In this document: piece by piece, positions 13,704 to 22,536 of the stretch
Numbering within the stretch: the stretch's first letter is position 1
Layout: each line of letters opens with the position of its first letter
Assembly (NCBI GenBank): GCA_944327295.1
Contig: CALVHF010000002.1
Coordinates: 112,657-166,540 of the forward strand
From: an uncultured Desulfovibrio sp.
GTDB taxonomy: Bacteria; Desulfobacterota; Desulfovibrionia; Desulfovibrionales; Desulfovibrionaceae
Reading direction: 5' to 3'
DNA: 53,884 nucleotides
Position numbers and translations under genes: made by a program
Notes under the pieces: model-generated
The model's input: the letters and a program-made list of their open reading frames with translations, nothing else
What the model was told of the DNA's origin: nothing
Databases searched by the model: none

Positions 13704-14668
13704 GAATAGTCTTCATGGGCACACCGAAGTTTGCCGCAGATATTCTCGCAAGCCTTCTTGAATGCCCGTGGATTGACGTACCCTGCGTCTATACGCAGCC
13801 CGACCGTCCTGCAGGCAGGGGCAAGAAACTCATTCCCTCGCCGGTCAAGACACTGGCTTGTGCGCACAACATCCCTGTGCGCCAGCCGCTCTCGCTAAAA
13901 AAGGATGCTGCAGAACAGGATTTTCTGGCCGAGCTCAAGCCCGACTACCTCGTGGTGGCAGCCTATGGCATGATACTGCCGCAGACAGTCCTTGATTTAC
14001 CCCGATATGCACCTGTCAATGTGCATACCTCCCTGCTGCCTGCCTACAGAGGCAGTGCTCCCGTGCAGCGTGCGCTCATGGACGGTGTCGAAAGGACGGG
14101 GGTGAGCATTATGCGCATGGAAGCAGGGCTTGATACAGGGCCTGTCTATGCAAGTACCGCCGTGGCCACTGCCGGCGAGACCTCTGGTTCCCTGCTGGAC
14201 AAGATGGCAGGCCTTGCCGTGCCCCTGCTTCTGTCTGTGCTCAGGGACATTCCCGAGGGGCGCTGTGTGCCTGCCGAACAGACAGGTCCTTCCTCCTATG
14301 CGGCCAAGATCTCCAAGCAGGATGGCTGGATTGACTTTCAGCGTCCGGCACGGCTTGTTGACTGCCATATCCGGGCAGTGACCCCTGATCCCGGAGCTCA
14401 TGTCACGCTGGCCCTGGATCAGGGCACAGTCACCCTGGTTCTTGAGGAAGTCTGCTGCACCGAGAATGAGACCGGGGCCGAGGCAGGCAGTGTACTGTCC
14501 CGGAAGGGCAGGCTTGTTCTTGTCTGTGCCGAGGGCGCCCTGCAGGTCCTCAGGCTCAAGCCCCAGGGCAAGAAGAGCATGGATGTGGCTTCCTTCCTGA
14601 ATGGTCAGCGTCTGGCTGGCAGCATCCTGAGCAGGGTAGGGCATATTGTCCCTGTCGGGGCAGAATAA
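13649..14668 (+). CDS. fmt: Methionyl-tRNA formyltransferase
   Basis: Transfers formyl from 10-formyltetrahydrofolate to initiator Met-tRNA. The N-terminal Rossmann-like domain opens with LRIVFMGTPKFAA, and the catalytic region includes NVHTSLLPAYRGSAPVQRAL with the family's Asn/His catalytic residues. The C-terminal tRNA-binding domain is of normal length (339 aa total). The start is a GTG at 13649 with GGAAAGG upstream. The next ATG (13714) would cut the first beta strand, so the gene very probably begins inside def and overlaps it by 55 bases. rsmB follows after one base. Confidence 0.95.
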   Translation: MAQEETTGRKASGSAAPLRIVFMGTPKFAADILASLLECPWIDVPCVYTQPDRPAGRGKKLIPSPVKTLACAHNIPVRQPLSLKKDAAEQDFLAELKPDYLVVAAYGMILPQTVLDLPRYAPVNVHTSLLPAYRGSAPVQRALMDGVERTGVSIMRMEAGLDTGPVYASTAVATAGETSGSLLDKMAGLAVPLLLSVLRDIPEGRCVPAEQTGPSSYAAKISKQDGWIDFQRPARLVDCHIRAVTPDPGAHVTLALDQGTVTLVLEEVCCTENETGAEAGSVLSRKGRLVLVCAEGALQVLRLKPQGKKSMDVASFLNGQRLAGSILSRVGHIVPVGAE

Positions 14669-14669
14669 G

Positions 14670-16019
14670 ATGTCGGTACGGATACACAGGCTCAGACCCT
14701 CGGCCAGAAAGGTGGCTCTGCTGACTTGGGAAGCTGTGGACAGGGGCGTGCCTTTGCAGGCAGCCCTCTCCCAGGTGCTGCAGAGCACGGCCCTGCCCGA
14801 GGAAGGCAGACGTCAGGCAACGGATCTGTCCTATTGGACTTTCCGCAGCATGTTGCGCTGCACCTATGTCCTGCAGACACTGTTTCCGCGGTTTGACAAG
14901 TTTCCCGAACCTGTGCGCCGCCTGCTTGTCATTGCTACTGCCGCCCTGCTTTTTCAAGAAAGGGCGCCGCAGTATGCCATTGTGAACGAAACCGTGGCAG
15001 ACATATCCCATCTTGTGGGCAAGGGGGTAGCTGGAGCTGCCAACGGGGGCCTGCGCAATCTGCTCCGCCTGGGGCAGTCCGTGCACATGGAAGAGTTTTA
15101 CAGGCGAGACAGTGACAGAGACGACTATGCAGCCTTTCTGCGCTTTGTCAGCATACCTCCATCCATAGGATATCTGCTGCGCAGGGAACTTGGAGAAGAG
15201 GCCGCACGCACGGCCCTGAGGCAGAGTTTCGAGCGTCCTGTGGCAGCCCTGCGGGTCAATGTCACAAAATCCGGATGGCAGGACACTATGGCTCTCCTGC
15301 TTCAGGCCGGAGGGCAGCTCCTGCCTGGCAGGGCAGGAAGACGGGGCCTCTGGTTTCCGGAAGGCCTGCCGACATCCGTGCCTGTTCAGGAACTCATTCG
15401 TTCGGGGCGCGTTTCGTCTCAGTCGGCAGGATCACAGCTCGCGCTGGCACACCTTGATTTCCCTGAAGGAGCACCGATTTGGGATGTCTGTGCTGGTTTC
15501 GGGGGCAAGACCATGGCCCTGCTTGAAGACGGATATAATGTCTCCCTAGCCACGGACATTTCCTGGCGCCGTCTTTCCTGCCTTGCCGGAGAAAGCACAC
15601 GCCTGGGGCTGAATGTGCCCCGGGTTCTTCTTGCCGACGGCACCAGGCCGCCCCTGGACTCCTGGCCTGGACATGTCTTGCTGGATGTTCCCTGCAGCGG
15701 TCTTGGAGTGCTTGGCAGGCGCCCGGACATCAAGCTCAGGAAACCGGATATTGCTGCCTATACCAGGGTGCAGAAAGAGCTTGTGCAATGTCTCCTCAGG
15801 AGGATGTGCAAGGGCAGATACCTTGCCTACATTACCTGCACGCTGACATGTCAGGAAAACGGACTGCTGCTGCGCGAAGCGCTCAAGGGAACAGAAGCAT
15901 GTCTCATGAATGAATGGAGTTCTGGCACGGAGCCCCTGACAGCGTTCCATGGAGGCCAGGGAGATTCTCCGAGAGAATTTCCTGTAGAGAGCATGTACGC
16001 AGCTCTTGTACAGGTCTAG
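14670..16019 (+). CDS. rsmB: 16S rRNA m5C methyltransferase (RsmB-like)
   Basis: SAM-dependent enzyme expected to methylate C967 (E. coli numbering) of 16S rRNA. The 449-aa product has an N-terminal NusB-like RNA-binding domain (about 1-140) and a C-terminal Rossmann methyltransferase domain. SAM-binding residues lie in WDVCAGFGGKT. The catalytic cysteines are those of motif IV (DVPCSGLG) and motif VI (YITCTL). The ATG at 14670 lies one base after the fmt stop; an upstream TTG start at 14646 is possible. It is the last gene of the def-fmt-rsmB operon. Related YebU/RsmF or Nop2 families lack the NusB-like domain. Confidence 0.92.
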   Translation: MSVRIHRLRPSARKVALLTWEAVDRGVPLQAALSQVLQSTALPEEGRRQATDLSYWTFRSMLRCTYVLQTLFPRFDKFPEPVRRLLVIATAALLFQERAPQYAIVNETVADISHLVGKGVAGAANGGLRNLLRLGQSVHMEEFYRRDSDRDDYAAFLRFVSIPPSIGYLLRRELGEEAARTALRQSFERPVAALRVNVTKSGWQDTMALLLQAGGQLLPGRAGRRGLWFPEGLPTSVPVQELIRSGRVSSQSAGSQLALAHLDFPEGAPIWDVCAGFGGKTMALLEDGYNVSLATDISWRRLSCLAGESTRLGLNVPRVLLADGTRPPLDSWPGHVLLDVPCSGLGVLGRRPDIKLRKPDIAAYTRVQKELVQCLLRRMCKGRYLAYITCTLTCQENGLLLREALKGTEACLMNEWSSGTEPLTAFHGGQGDSPREFPVESMYAALVQV

Positions 16020-16093
16020 TGGCTTTCTGGCTGCACAGCTTGGGCAAGCATAACACAGGGCCTGACAATCAGACAACAGGAAACACAGACAGC

Positions 16094-16138
16094 AAAGGTG
16101 CCCGGAATTCCATCAATATGGAATGCCGGGCACCTTTT
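16094..16138. terminator. Bidirectional terminator between rsmB and parB
   Basis: Arms AAAGGTGCCCGG and CCGGGCACCTTT (16094-16105/16126-16137), extended by an inner TTCCAT/ATGGAA pairing with a CAAT loop, form a long hairpin. T-tracts lie on the plus side and an A-run on the other side, so it can serve both convergent genes. Confidence 0.8.
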
Positions 16139-16169
16139 GTTCCTCTTTCAGAAGAGAAGCCGGGAGAAG

Positions 16170-17225
16170 CTAGGCCCTGTTCGGCATGCCTTCTCCTGCC
16201 TTTTCTCCGGCTTCGCTGTCAGGTTCCTGCCCGGCAGCGCCTGCAGCCATGCTGGCAACAGCTTCAGCCGAAGAGGAGGCATCTCCTTCTTCCGGAGCTT
16301 GTTCGTACTCCGTCAGGCTGCTGAGCCCGAAATTGTTCAAAAGCTGCTCCAGTTCCTCTTCGTTTTTGTAGATAAAACTGATCTTGCCCGTCTGGGCAGT
16401 GCCGCTCAGCCGGGCCCGGCAATTATGCAGACTGCTCAGATCCTTTTCTATCTGCTTGAAGGCAGCACTTTTGACAAAGCGCTTTCTGGATTCCTGGGGA
16501 ATCTGATGTGTTTCGTTGAGCCAGGGCAATGTGTGCTGCTGCTTCCATGTGGAGAGGATGTCTTCGCAGTCGCGCACGGAAAGCTTGTGCGCCAGGATAT
16601 AGGAGAGAAAGCCCTGCACATGTTCCTGATTGTCCGTAAAGGCCAGAAGGCAGCGTGCGTGGCCTGCGCTGATGCGTCCGTCCTGCAGACATGCCAGTGC
16701 CTCCTTGGGAAGTTGCAGAAGACGAAGAGAGTTGGCAATCTTGGAGCGGCTCTTGCCAAGACGGATGGCCAGCTCTTCCTGAGTCAGGTGCAGCTGTTCC
16801 TTGAGATCCTGCAGGGCCTGTGCCTCTTCGGCGGCGTTGAGATCCTCGCGCTGCAGATTTTCAATCAGCGCCACCAACATGACATCGCTGTCGCTCATCT
16901 CTCTGAGATAGACAGGCACTTCGGCAATCTGGGCCATGCGGGCAGCACGCCAGCGGCGTTCGCCGGCAATGATCTGATACTTGCCAGGTTCCTGGCTGCG
17001 GCGTACCAGAAGAGGCTGTATCACACCCTGACGCTGGATGGACTTGGCCAGTTCCTCAAGGCCTTCTGGGGTCATGGTTTTTCTTGGCTGATTTGCATTG
17101 GGAATCAGATCATCAATTGGCATGTTGAGAATCTGATTGGTTCTAATATCCATCTCAATACCTGCAGCCTGAAGGTCTGCGGGCAGAAGGGCATCCAGTC
17201 CACGACCAAGTCCTTTGAATGACAC
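16170..17225 (-). CDS. parB: Chromosome partitioning protein ParB
   Basis: CTP-dependent clamp that loads at parS and spreads to organise the origin region for segregation. The 351-aa protein has the N-terminal KGLGRGLDALLP motif that stimulates ParA ATPase, the CTP-binding core with AGERRWRA and ENLQREDLN, a helix-turn-helix (LTQEELAIRLGKSRSKIANS) for parS recognition and a C-terminal dimer domain. An acidic Ala/Glu-rich tail follows. The GTG start at 17225 has AAGGAG six bases upstream on the minus strand. The open frame extends 16 codons further. parA is not adjacent: a plus-strand gene lies between. Five parS sites lie within about 14 kb. Confidence 0.96.
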   Translation of the reverse strand: MSFKGLGRGLDALLPADLQAAGIEMDIRTNQILNMPIDDLIPNANQPRKTMTPEGLEELAKSIQRQGVIQPLLVRRSQEPGKYQIIAGERRWRAARMAQIAEVPVYLREMSDSDVMLVALIENLQREDLNAAEEAQALQDLKEQLHLTQEELAIRLGKSRSKIANSLRLLQLPKEALACLQDGRISAGHARCLLAFTDNQEHVQGFLSYILAHKLSVRDCEDILSTWKQQHTLPWLNETHQIPQESRKRFVKSAAFKQIEKDLSSLHNCRARLSGTAQTGKISFIYKNEEELEQLLNNFGLSSLTEYEQAPEEGDASSSAEAVASMAAGAAGQEPDSEAGEKAGEGMPNRA

Positions 17226-17255
17226 GTGCGACTCCTTGAGGCACCTTGCCTCTGT

Positions 17256-17282
17256 GCTGTATAAAACTCTCAATTATACAGC
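17256..17282. promoter_or_regulatory. Divergent promoter with 9-bp inverted repeat
   Basis: GCTGTATAA (17256-17264) and TTATACAGC (17274-17282) are exact inverted repeats 9 bp apart between parB (minus) and the zinc-ribbon gene (plus). Each arm contains a -10-like element: TATAAA on the plus strand (17260-17265) with TTGAGG 18 bp upstream, and TATAAT on the minus strand (17278-17273). The symmetry could be an operator shared by both promoters or simply two back-to-back -10 boxes. Confidence 0.45.
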
Positions 17283-17305
17283 TTCAGAAAACTATGGAGG
17301 TTATT

Positions 17306-17851
17306 ATGTTCGATTTAGAGACACATATAGTTCATATGAAAGACGTGAAGGCACAGCAGGAATGCTTCTTTGTGTCTGCAGAGCTTGGAGTACGCTGTGC
17401 AGACGCATTGCAGGGAGCACTGCCATTGCTCGGACCGAGCACCGGAATACCTGGACATATCTGCAGCTGCAATAGTGCGGAGGGAAAAACCTTTGCCTAC
17501 ATACTCAGCAGAGAGCTGTGGAACGCTGTCAAATACGATCTGAAGGCCGGAGAGAAGGAACTCTTCTTTAAGCACGGTGGAGTCGTGCAGGAATCTCTGA
17601 AGGAGTTCAGGGATTTTCTCACCCAGTGGGATTTTGACTATGACTATTCCGGTTCTGTGCACTGTCCCAACTGTGGCAGAAGCACAGAGGACTGGCGTAC
17701 CGATCCCGCACATCCCTTTGCTTTGAGCAATGCCAATACAGGTGGTCTGCTGGTCTTTCAGTGTCTGAACTGCGGCACAACCATCAGGCTGAAACATTTC
17801 AAGGATGAGGTTGTCTGCGAGCATACACTGCCTTTCAGGGCTAAGGCGTAG
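17306..17851 (+). CDS. Uncharacterised zinc-ribbon protein between parA and parB
   Basis: A 181-aa soluble protein I do not recognise by name. It starts at an ATG with GGAGG five bases upstream, so the gene looks genuine. The C-terminal third carries two Cys pairs, HCPNCGRS and QCLNCGTT, about 45 residues apart, consistent with one zinc-ribbon. The N-terminal part has two further cysteines (HICSCN) and no membrane segment or signal peptide. It is divergent from parB and converges on parA, overlapping the parA 3' end by 11 bases. Its position inside the partition locus suggests co-inheritance rather than proves a segregation role. A nucleic-acid-binding function would be only an inference from the zinc ribbon. 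Confidence 0.85.
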   Translation: MFDLETHIVHMKDVKAQQECFFVSAELGVRCADALQGALPLLGPSTGIPGHICSCNSAEGKTFAYILSRELWNAVKYDLKAGEKELFFKHGGVVQESLKEFRDFLTQWDFDYDYSGSVHCPNCGRSTEDWRTDPAHPFALSNANTGGLLVFQCLNCGTTIRLKHFKDEVVCEHTLPFRAKA

Positions 17852-18614
17852 GCTGGCGAGTGAGCACTTCCTGAGCCAGATTCAGATATGCCGTTGCCCC
17901 CTTAGACTTGATTTCGTAATGAATGATGGATTTTCCGTGACTCGGAGCCTCAGAAAGGCGGACATTGCGGGGAATATAGGTCTTGAGCAGGTATTTGGGC
18001 ATGCAGCGGTTGATTTCGTCCATCACGTCCTTGGAAAGCCGGTTGCGGATATCGAACATGGTCAGGAGAATGCCAAGGATGGCAAGGCCGGGATTGAGCT
18101 TGCGAACCTTGGTATAGGTATTCATCAGCTTGGCAATGCCTTCCAGGGCAAAGTACTCGCATTGCAGGGGGACCAGCAGTTCCGAAGCGGCACAGAGTGC
18201 GTTGAGAGTCAAAAGGCCCAGAGACGGAGGGCAGTCAATGATGATGAATTCATAATCGCTGGCAACGGAGTCGATAAGAGCCTTGAGGAAAAACTCTCTT
18301 CCTATTTCATTGACGAGTTCGACTTCCACGCCAACTAGGCTGACGGAACTTGGCAGAAGATTGAGAAAAGGGCTTTTGACCTGCACTATGGCTGAGCTGA
18401 CAGTCTTGTAATCCGGCTTGTAGAAGACAGAGTAGAGATCCTGTTCCAGCGTTTCGCCCCGTACACCCAGACCACTGGAGGCATTGGCCTGGGGATCACA
18501 GTCAATCAGCAGAGTTTTATGCTCCATGACTGCGAGAGAGGCAGCAAGGTTAATGGAGGTTGTGGTTTTTCCCACACCTCCTTTTTGATTTGCGACACAA
18601 ATCACTCGGCTCAT
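17841..18614 (-). CDS. parA: Chromosome partitioning ATPase ParA (Soj)
   Basis: Deviant Walker ATPase that moves ParB-parS complexes. The 257-aa protein begins MSRVICVANQKGGVGKTTT, containing the signature Lys of the deviant Walker A. Later motifs are LLIDCDPQANASSG (Walker A') and FIIIDCPPSLG (Walker B). There is no N-terminal HTH extension, so it is the short chromosomal Soj type. The frame stays open far upstream, but the ATG at 18614 with AAGGAG before it is the family start. A perfect parS (18640-18655) sits 25 bp upstream, so ParB binding may affect parA transcription. The 3' end overlaps the convergent zinc-ribbon gene. Confidence 0.97.
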   Translation of the reverse strand: MSRVICVANQKGGVGKTTTSINLAASLAVMEHKTLLIDCDPQANASSGLGVRGETLEQDLYSVFYKPDYKTVSSAIVQVKSPFLNLLPSSVSLVGVEVELVNEIGREFFLKALIDSVASDYEFIIIDCPPSLGLLTLNALCAASELLVPLQCEYFALEGIAKLMNTYTKVRKLNPGLAILGILLTMFDIRNRLSKDVMDEINRCMPKYLLKTYIPRNVRLSEAPSHGKSIIHYEIKSKGATAYLNLAQEVLTRQPTP

Positions 18615-18639
18615 CAAAAAGGACTCCTTGTATCTACAA

Positions 18640-18655
18640 TGTTTCACGTGAAACA
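18640..18655. other. parS site 1
   Basis: TGTTTCACGTGAAACA, an exact copy of the bacterial parS consensus bound by ParB. It lies just upstream of parA and is extended by AA/TT to a 20-bp perfect palindrome. Confidence 0.97.
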
Positions 18656-18862
18656 TTTTATATTTTTTTGTGATATCCTGCTGCCATTTCCTATGCAATC
18701 CCCTCTCCAGGGTCAAGGAATTTTTCCTGACAAAGTCAAAAAACTCGCATCGGCGCAACAGACGAGTCTTGAGTCTCTGTATCCTTTTTTTTTGAAAATA
18801 TTTGTGTTTATAATATGTTACATTAGTATATCTCCTTTTGGGTGGAAAGAAATTGCGCTTTT

Positions 18863-20248
18863 TCAATCCTGTTCGCAAGGTGCACGGAGGAAGATGCGCA
18901 CAAGAATGGTCACAATCCCCAGCACTGCAGAAAAGACGGCCAGCACAAAGGGGAATGTCTGGGCATCAGGCAACCAGAGAAAGGCTCCTGCCGTCATCAT
19001 GGCACCAAGGGTCTGCCCAAGAGTTCTCATGAAGGCCAATATGGCACTTGTCTGGGTACGCAGCTGTACAGGAGCCCAGAGCAGAGTGACGACATCATTA
19101 GGGGCCTGAAACAGCCCGAACCCCAGGCCGCAGATAGCGACCCGTACCGCTGTTTCGACCAGACTGGCCGGAGGCTCGAGAAGGCAAAGTGAGAGGATGC
19201 CCAGGGCGCAGAGGGCCATGCCCGTAAGGCAGAGAACGTTAGGAGCAATTCTTGTGGTCAGTTCACCTGAGAACACTGAGGCCAGAATGTGCAGGAGAGG
19301 CCAGCAGATCAGGAGGAGACTGATGTCTGTAATGTCAAAGCCGAGGAACTCCATGAAAAAGAAGGGCATGGCCAGAACAGTTCCCGACTGGGCCATAAAG
19401 CAGAAGAGCAGACAGAGCATGGAGGCCTTAAAGCCGGCCTTAGCATACAGTTCCCGGGGAAAGAGCTTGATGGGCCCCCTGCGTTGCGAGTGGATCAGCA
19501 AAACAGAGCTGAAGACAAGGACAGGCAGGGCTGGGAGTGCTGTCTTGACAGGGAAACCGTAGGAAACGATGCCCATCAGAGTGAAGCAGGCCGAGAAGAA
19601 GAGAATCGCAAGAAGGAGTGTCTCCAGAGAGTATGTCAGCGATGTTGTGCGCTGGATAGGCTCTCCTGGAAAGAAACGATGCCCGGCACACAGGGCAAAG
19701 AGGCCCAGGGGAATGTTAAAGGCAAAAAGCCAGTGCCAGGAGGCGTATACAAGGATAAAACCGGCAATGAGAGGTCCCAGAATGATGGACAGGGATATGG
19801 TGGCCGTATTGAGTCCAAGGCCTCTGCTGAGCTGTTTTTTGGGAAAGAGCTGCTCCACCAGGGAAATGTTAACACTCAGAATGGCCGCACCGCCTGCAGC
19901 CTGCAGGACGCGAAAGCACAGCAGAATGCCGAAGGAACCTGCAAGGCAGCAGCCCAGACTGGCTAGGGTAAAGAGAACAATTCCCAGCAGGAACAACTGT
20001 CTCCTGCCCAAGACGTTGGCAAGGACAATAGCCGGAAAGAGCAGTGCCAGCAGCACCATCTGATAGGCAGTGACAAGCCAGGTCGATGCGGCGTCGGTGA
20101 CGGACAGGCTCTGGGCAAGGACAGGAAGAGCAAGATTGACAATGGTACTGTCTATGATGACCAGGGCAATCCCCAGAAAGACTGCTGCTACTGCAATAAG
20201 GCGTTGCACGGTCCAGGACTGATCCTCGGAAAGATTTCTGTCTGACAT
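18863..20248 (-). CDS. MFS drug-efflux permease, DHA2 (14-TM) type
   Basis: Inner-membrane proton-coupled exporter of the EmrB/QacA group, probably expelling toxic compounds. The 461-aa protein has about 14 hydrophobic segments. The first carries the DHA2 signature LVIIDSTIVNLALPVLA, followed by the W-L-V-T-A-Y motif and the loop LGRRQLFLLG (motif A). Motif C-like glycines follow in ILGPLIAG. The start at 20248 has GGAGGG immediately upstream. The open frame begins 10 codons earlier at a site without a good ribosome-binding sequence. It follows parA on the same strand with a 250-bp gap. No adjacent regulator or membrane-fusion partner is seen, so the substrate is unknown. Confidence 0.9.
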   Translation of the reverse strand: MSDRNLSEDQSWTVQRLIAVAAVFLGIALVIIDSTIVNLALPVLAQSLSVTDAASTWLVTAYQMVLLALLFPAIVLANVLGRRQLFLLGIVLFTLASLGCCLAGSFGILLCFRVLQAAGGAAILSVNISLVEQLFPKKQLSRGLGLNTATISLSIILGPLIAGFILVYASWHWLFAFNIPLGLFALCAGHRFFPGEPIQRTTSLTYSLETLLLAILFFSACFTLMGIVSYGFPVKTALPALPVLVFSSVLLIHSQRRGPIKLFPRELYAKAGFKASMLCLLFCFMAQSGTVLAMPFFFMEFLGFDITDISLLLICWPLLHILASVFSGELTTRIAPNVLCLTGMALCALGILSLCLLEPPASLVETAVRVAICGLGFGLFQAPNDVVTLLWAPVQLRTQTSAILAFMRTLGQTLGAMMTAGAFLWLPDAQTFPFVLAVFSAVLGIVTILVRIFLRAPCEQD

Positions 20249-21263
20249 GGTCCCTCCGTATGTTGTTGGCTGAAGCATGACACAGTTGTTGGCAAAACAA
20301 AACAGTCTGGCACAGTCCGGCCGATTCTTCTGTCAGAGGTGAATCCTGTTTCACGTGAAACATTTGTTCGTGGGGAACCTGTGCAGCCCCGTGCGTGCAG
20401 AGAACTTCCTGCAGTACATGACGCAACCTCTTGCCTATAGGATAGCATCAGGGAAGTGTGCTGGCTGCTTAGAGACAGAGACATTCACAGGCAAAGAAAA
20501 CCATACGAGATCCAAAAACATCAGCTGTTTGTCGGGACATGGCCTTCTGCAACACCTTCTGCACCTTTCGCGCAACACCTCTCTGTTTTTTTCTGCGATT
20601 TTCTGACCAGAGAGTCCGGTACGCTCTGCTAATTTGCACAGGACCGCTTCATTTCTTTTTGCGTGCACGGTATTTTTTTCTTTTGGGCAGCCGGCACTAT
20701 TTGGAAACATATGTGCTCTGAAGGGCAGGATCCCTAGGTCTGTCTGGAAAACTCAGCCTTTATATGGAATGGGAAAGCGACTGCAACTTATTGTAAAAAA
20801 AGAAAAAGCATTGTCGTTTGTGAAAAAAATCATTGAAGCGCGCTTGTGCTGTTCCTGCAAGGCAGTCAAAAAAGAGCTTTATCAAAGAGAAAAAAGCACT
20901 GTTTTTCGGAAAAGCGCCACTAGGGCTAGTGTGTCGAAGAGTTGAAAGTGTAAATACACCAGTTTAAATTTTACCAGCCAGAGCATGCAATGGCATTTTT
21001 TTATTATGAGCAAGGTGCTTGTCAAACTTTTCACACATAAAAAATTTTTTTTGACAAAATTCAAAATTTTATATTTAGATTTTCTAATACTCGTAAAAAC
21101 ATTGATTTTTTTTGATATTTTCCCGATGTAACTCATCAAGTGCTACTTCCTGTTAGGGCATCTTTTCTTTTCTTGGGGGCTTCCCATAAAAAAGACCACG
21201 TGCTAACAAGGCTTTTGCCCTTTTCTATTTGTGAAGAAAAGCGCGAACGCGAGGAGGTTTTCT
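20249..21263. other. Intergenic region with parS site 2
   Basis: About one kilobase without a credible gene between the MFS gene and the TauE/SafE gene. The first part has parS 2 (20347-20362). From about 20780 it becomes AT-rich with A- and T-tracts. Open frames here are short and not protein-like. It must contain the promoter for the TauE/SafE gene, but no clear -35/-10 pair stands out. Confidence 0.6.
20347..20362. other. parS site 2
   Basis: TGTTTCACGTGAAACA, exact consensus, about 100 bp upstream of the MFS permease gene. Confidence 0.97.
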
Positions 21264-22535
21264 ATGAGTGTTGGTAGAGATCTGTACCAGATGCTAATTG
21301 CGGGATCGCAAGCGTATGCCCGCTGGGATCTGGAAGCATCGATGTCTATTCTGAAGAATCGCAAGAAACTTTTGATAGTTCTGGCGCTTGCTGTCCCGAT
21401 TTTGGCTGCGTGCTGTGCAGAAGCCTATGTGGGCCATGAAATGTTAGGCGGCAAGGCTGCCTATGCTCCGTCCTTCTACACAACAAGCATCTTCCTGACA
21501 TCAATTGCCGTTGGTGTCGCGGCAGGTCTCATTACCGGCTGTATCGGCGCAGGCGGTGGATTTATCATTACGCCTGCACTCATGGCTGTCGGTGTCAAGG
21601 GCATCCTGGCTGTGGGCACGGACCTTTTCCACATCTTTGCTAAAGCCATCATGGGCACCACCATCCACAAAAAGCTTGGCAATGTCTCCGTCCGTCTTGC
21701 CCTGGCATTCCTTATCGGTTCCATCTGCGGTACCTTCATAGGCGGTGCCATCAACAAGGGGTTGTACAATTTCAGCCCCATTCTGTCCGACGTCTTCATT
21801 ACCGTTGTGTACGCCCTGCTGCTTGGTTTCCTGGGCTTCTATGCACTGTACGACTATCTGCGCCTGACAAACCGAATCGTGCGCAAGGACAAGGATGGCA
21901 ACAAGACGCCTGACGCTCCCAATGCCAACCGTACCGGCCTGTCCCTGAAGCTGCAGTCTCTCCATATCCCCCCCATGATTACCTTTGACCAGGATGCAGT
22001 GCCCGGCGGACGTCATATCTCCGGCTGGATCGTTGCTCTTGGCGGTGTTGTGGTCGGCATGCTCGCTGCCATCATGGGCGTGGGCGGTGGTTTCGTGACC
22101 TTCCCCATGTTCGTCTACATCTTCGGTGTGTCTGCCATGACCACCGTTGGTACGGATATTTTCCAGATTATCTTTACGGCCGGTTTCGCAGCCATTGGCC
22201 AGTACGCAATTTACGGCTATGTGTTCTACACCTTGGCCGTAGGCATGCTGCTTGGTTCCCTGCTTGGCATTCAGATTGGCGCTCTGACCACAAAGGTGGT
22301 CAAGGGTGCACAGATTCGCGGTTTCTATGCCATGTCTATTCTTGCCGGCTTCGTGAACCGCATCACCACACTGCCAAAGAAATTTGTGGAGATGGAAATC
22401 ATCAGTCTGCCGGCAGGTCTTGTGAATGGCATTGAGTTTGTCGGCAATATTGTCTTCTGGTTTGTGGTGGCCTTCTTCGGTTTCTGGGTTCTCAGCAAGT
22501 TCATTTTGAATATCAACAAACTGAGGGAGGGCTAA
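21264..22535 (+). CDS. TauE/SafE-family permease
   Basis: Integral membrane protein of the TauE/SafE family, whose members move sulfite, sulfonates or other organic anions. The 423-aa product is long for the family. It has the internal duplication expected: CIGAGGGFIITPAL with AVGTDLFHIFAKA in the first half, and IMGVGGGFVTFPMF with TVGTDIFQIIFTAG in the second. An N-terminal cytosolic extension of about 35 residues precedes the first membrane segment. A ~45-residue hydrophilic loop separates the halves. GAGGAGG lies six bases before the ATG. The next gene starts one base after the stop, so they are co-transcribed. In a sulfate reducer, transport of a sulfur oxyanion is likely, but the substrate is inferred. 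Confidence 0.85.
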   Translation: MSVGRDLYQMLIAGSQAYARWDLEASMSILKNRKKLLIVLALAVPILAACCAEAYVGHEMLGGKAAYAPSFYTTSIFLTSIAVGVAAGLITGCIGAGGGFIITPALMAVGVKGILAVGTDLFHIFAKAIMGTTIHKKLGNVSVRLALAFLIGSICGTFIGGAINKGLYNFSPILSDVFITVVYALLLGFLGFYALYDYLRLTNRIVRKDKDGNKTPDAPNANRTGLSLKLQSLHIPPMITFDQDAVPGGRHISGWIVALGGVVVGMLAAIMGVGGGFVTFPMFVYIFGVSAMTTVGTDIFQIIFTAGFAAIGQYAIYGYVFYTLAVGMLLGSLLGIQIGALTTKVVKGAQIRGFYAMSILAGFVNRITTLPKKFVEMEIISLPAGLVNGIEFVGNIVFWFVVAFFGFWVLSKFILNINKLREG

Positions 22536-22536
22536 A

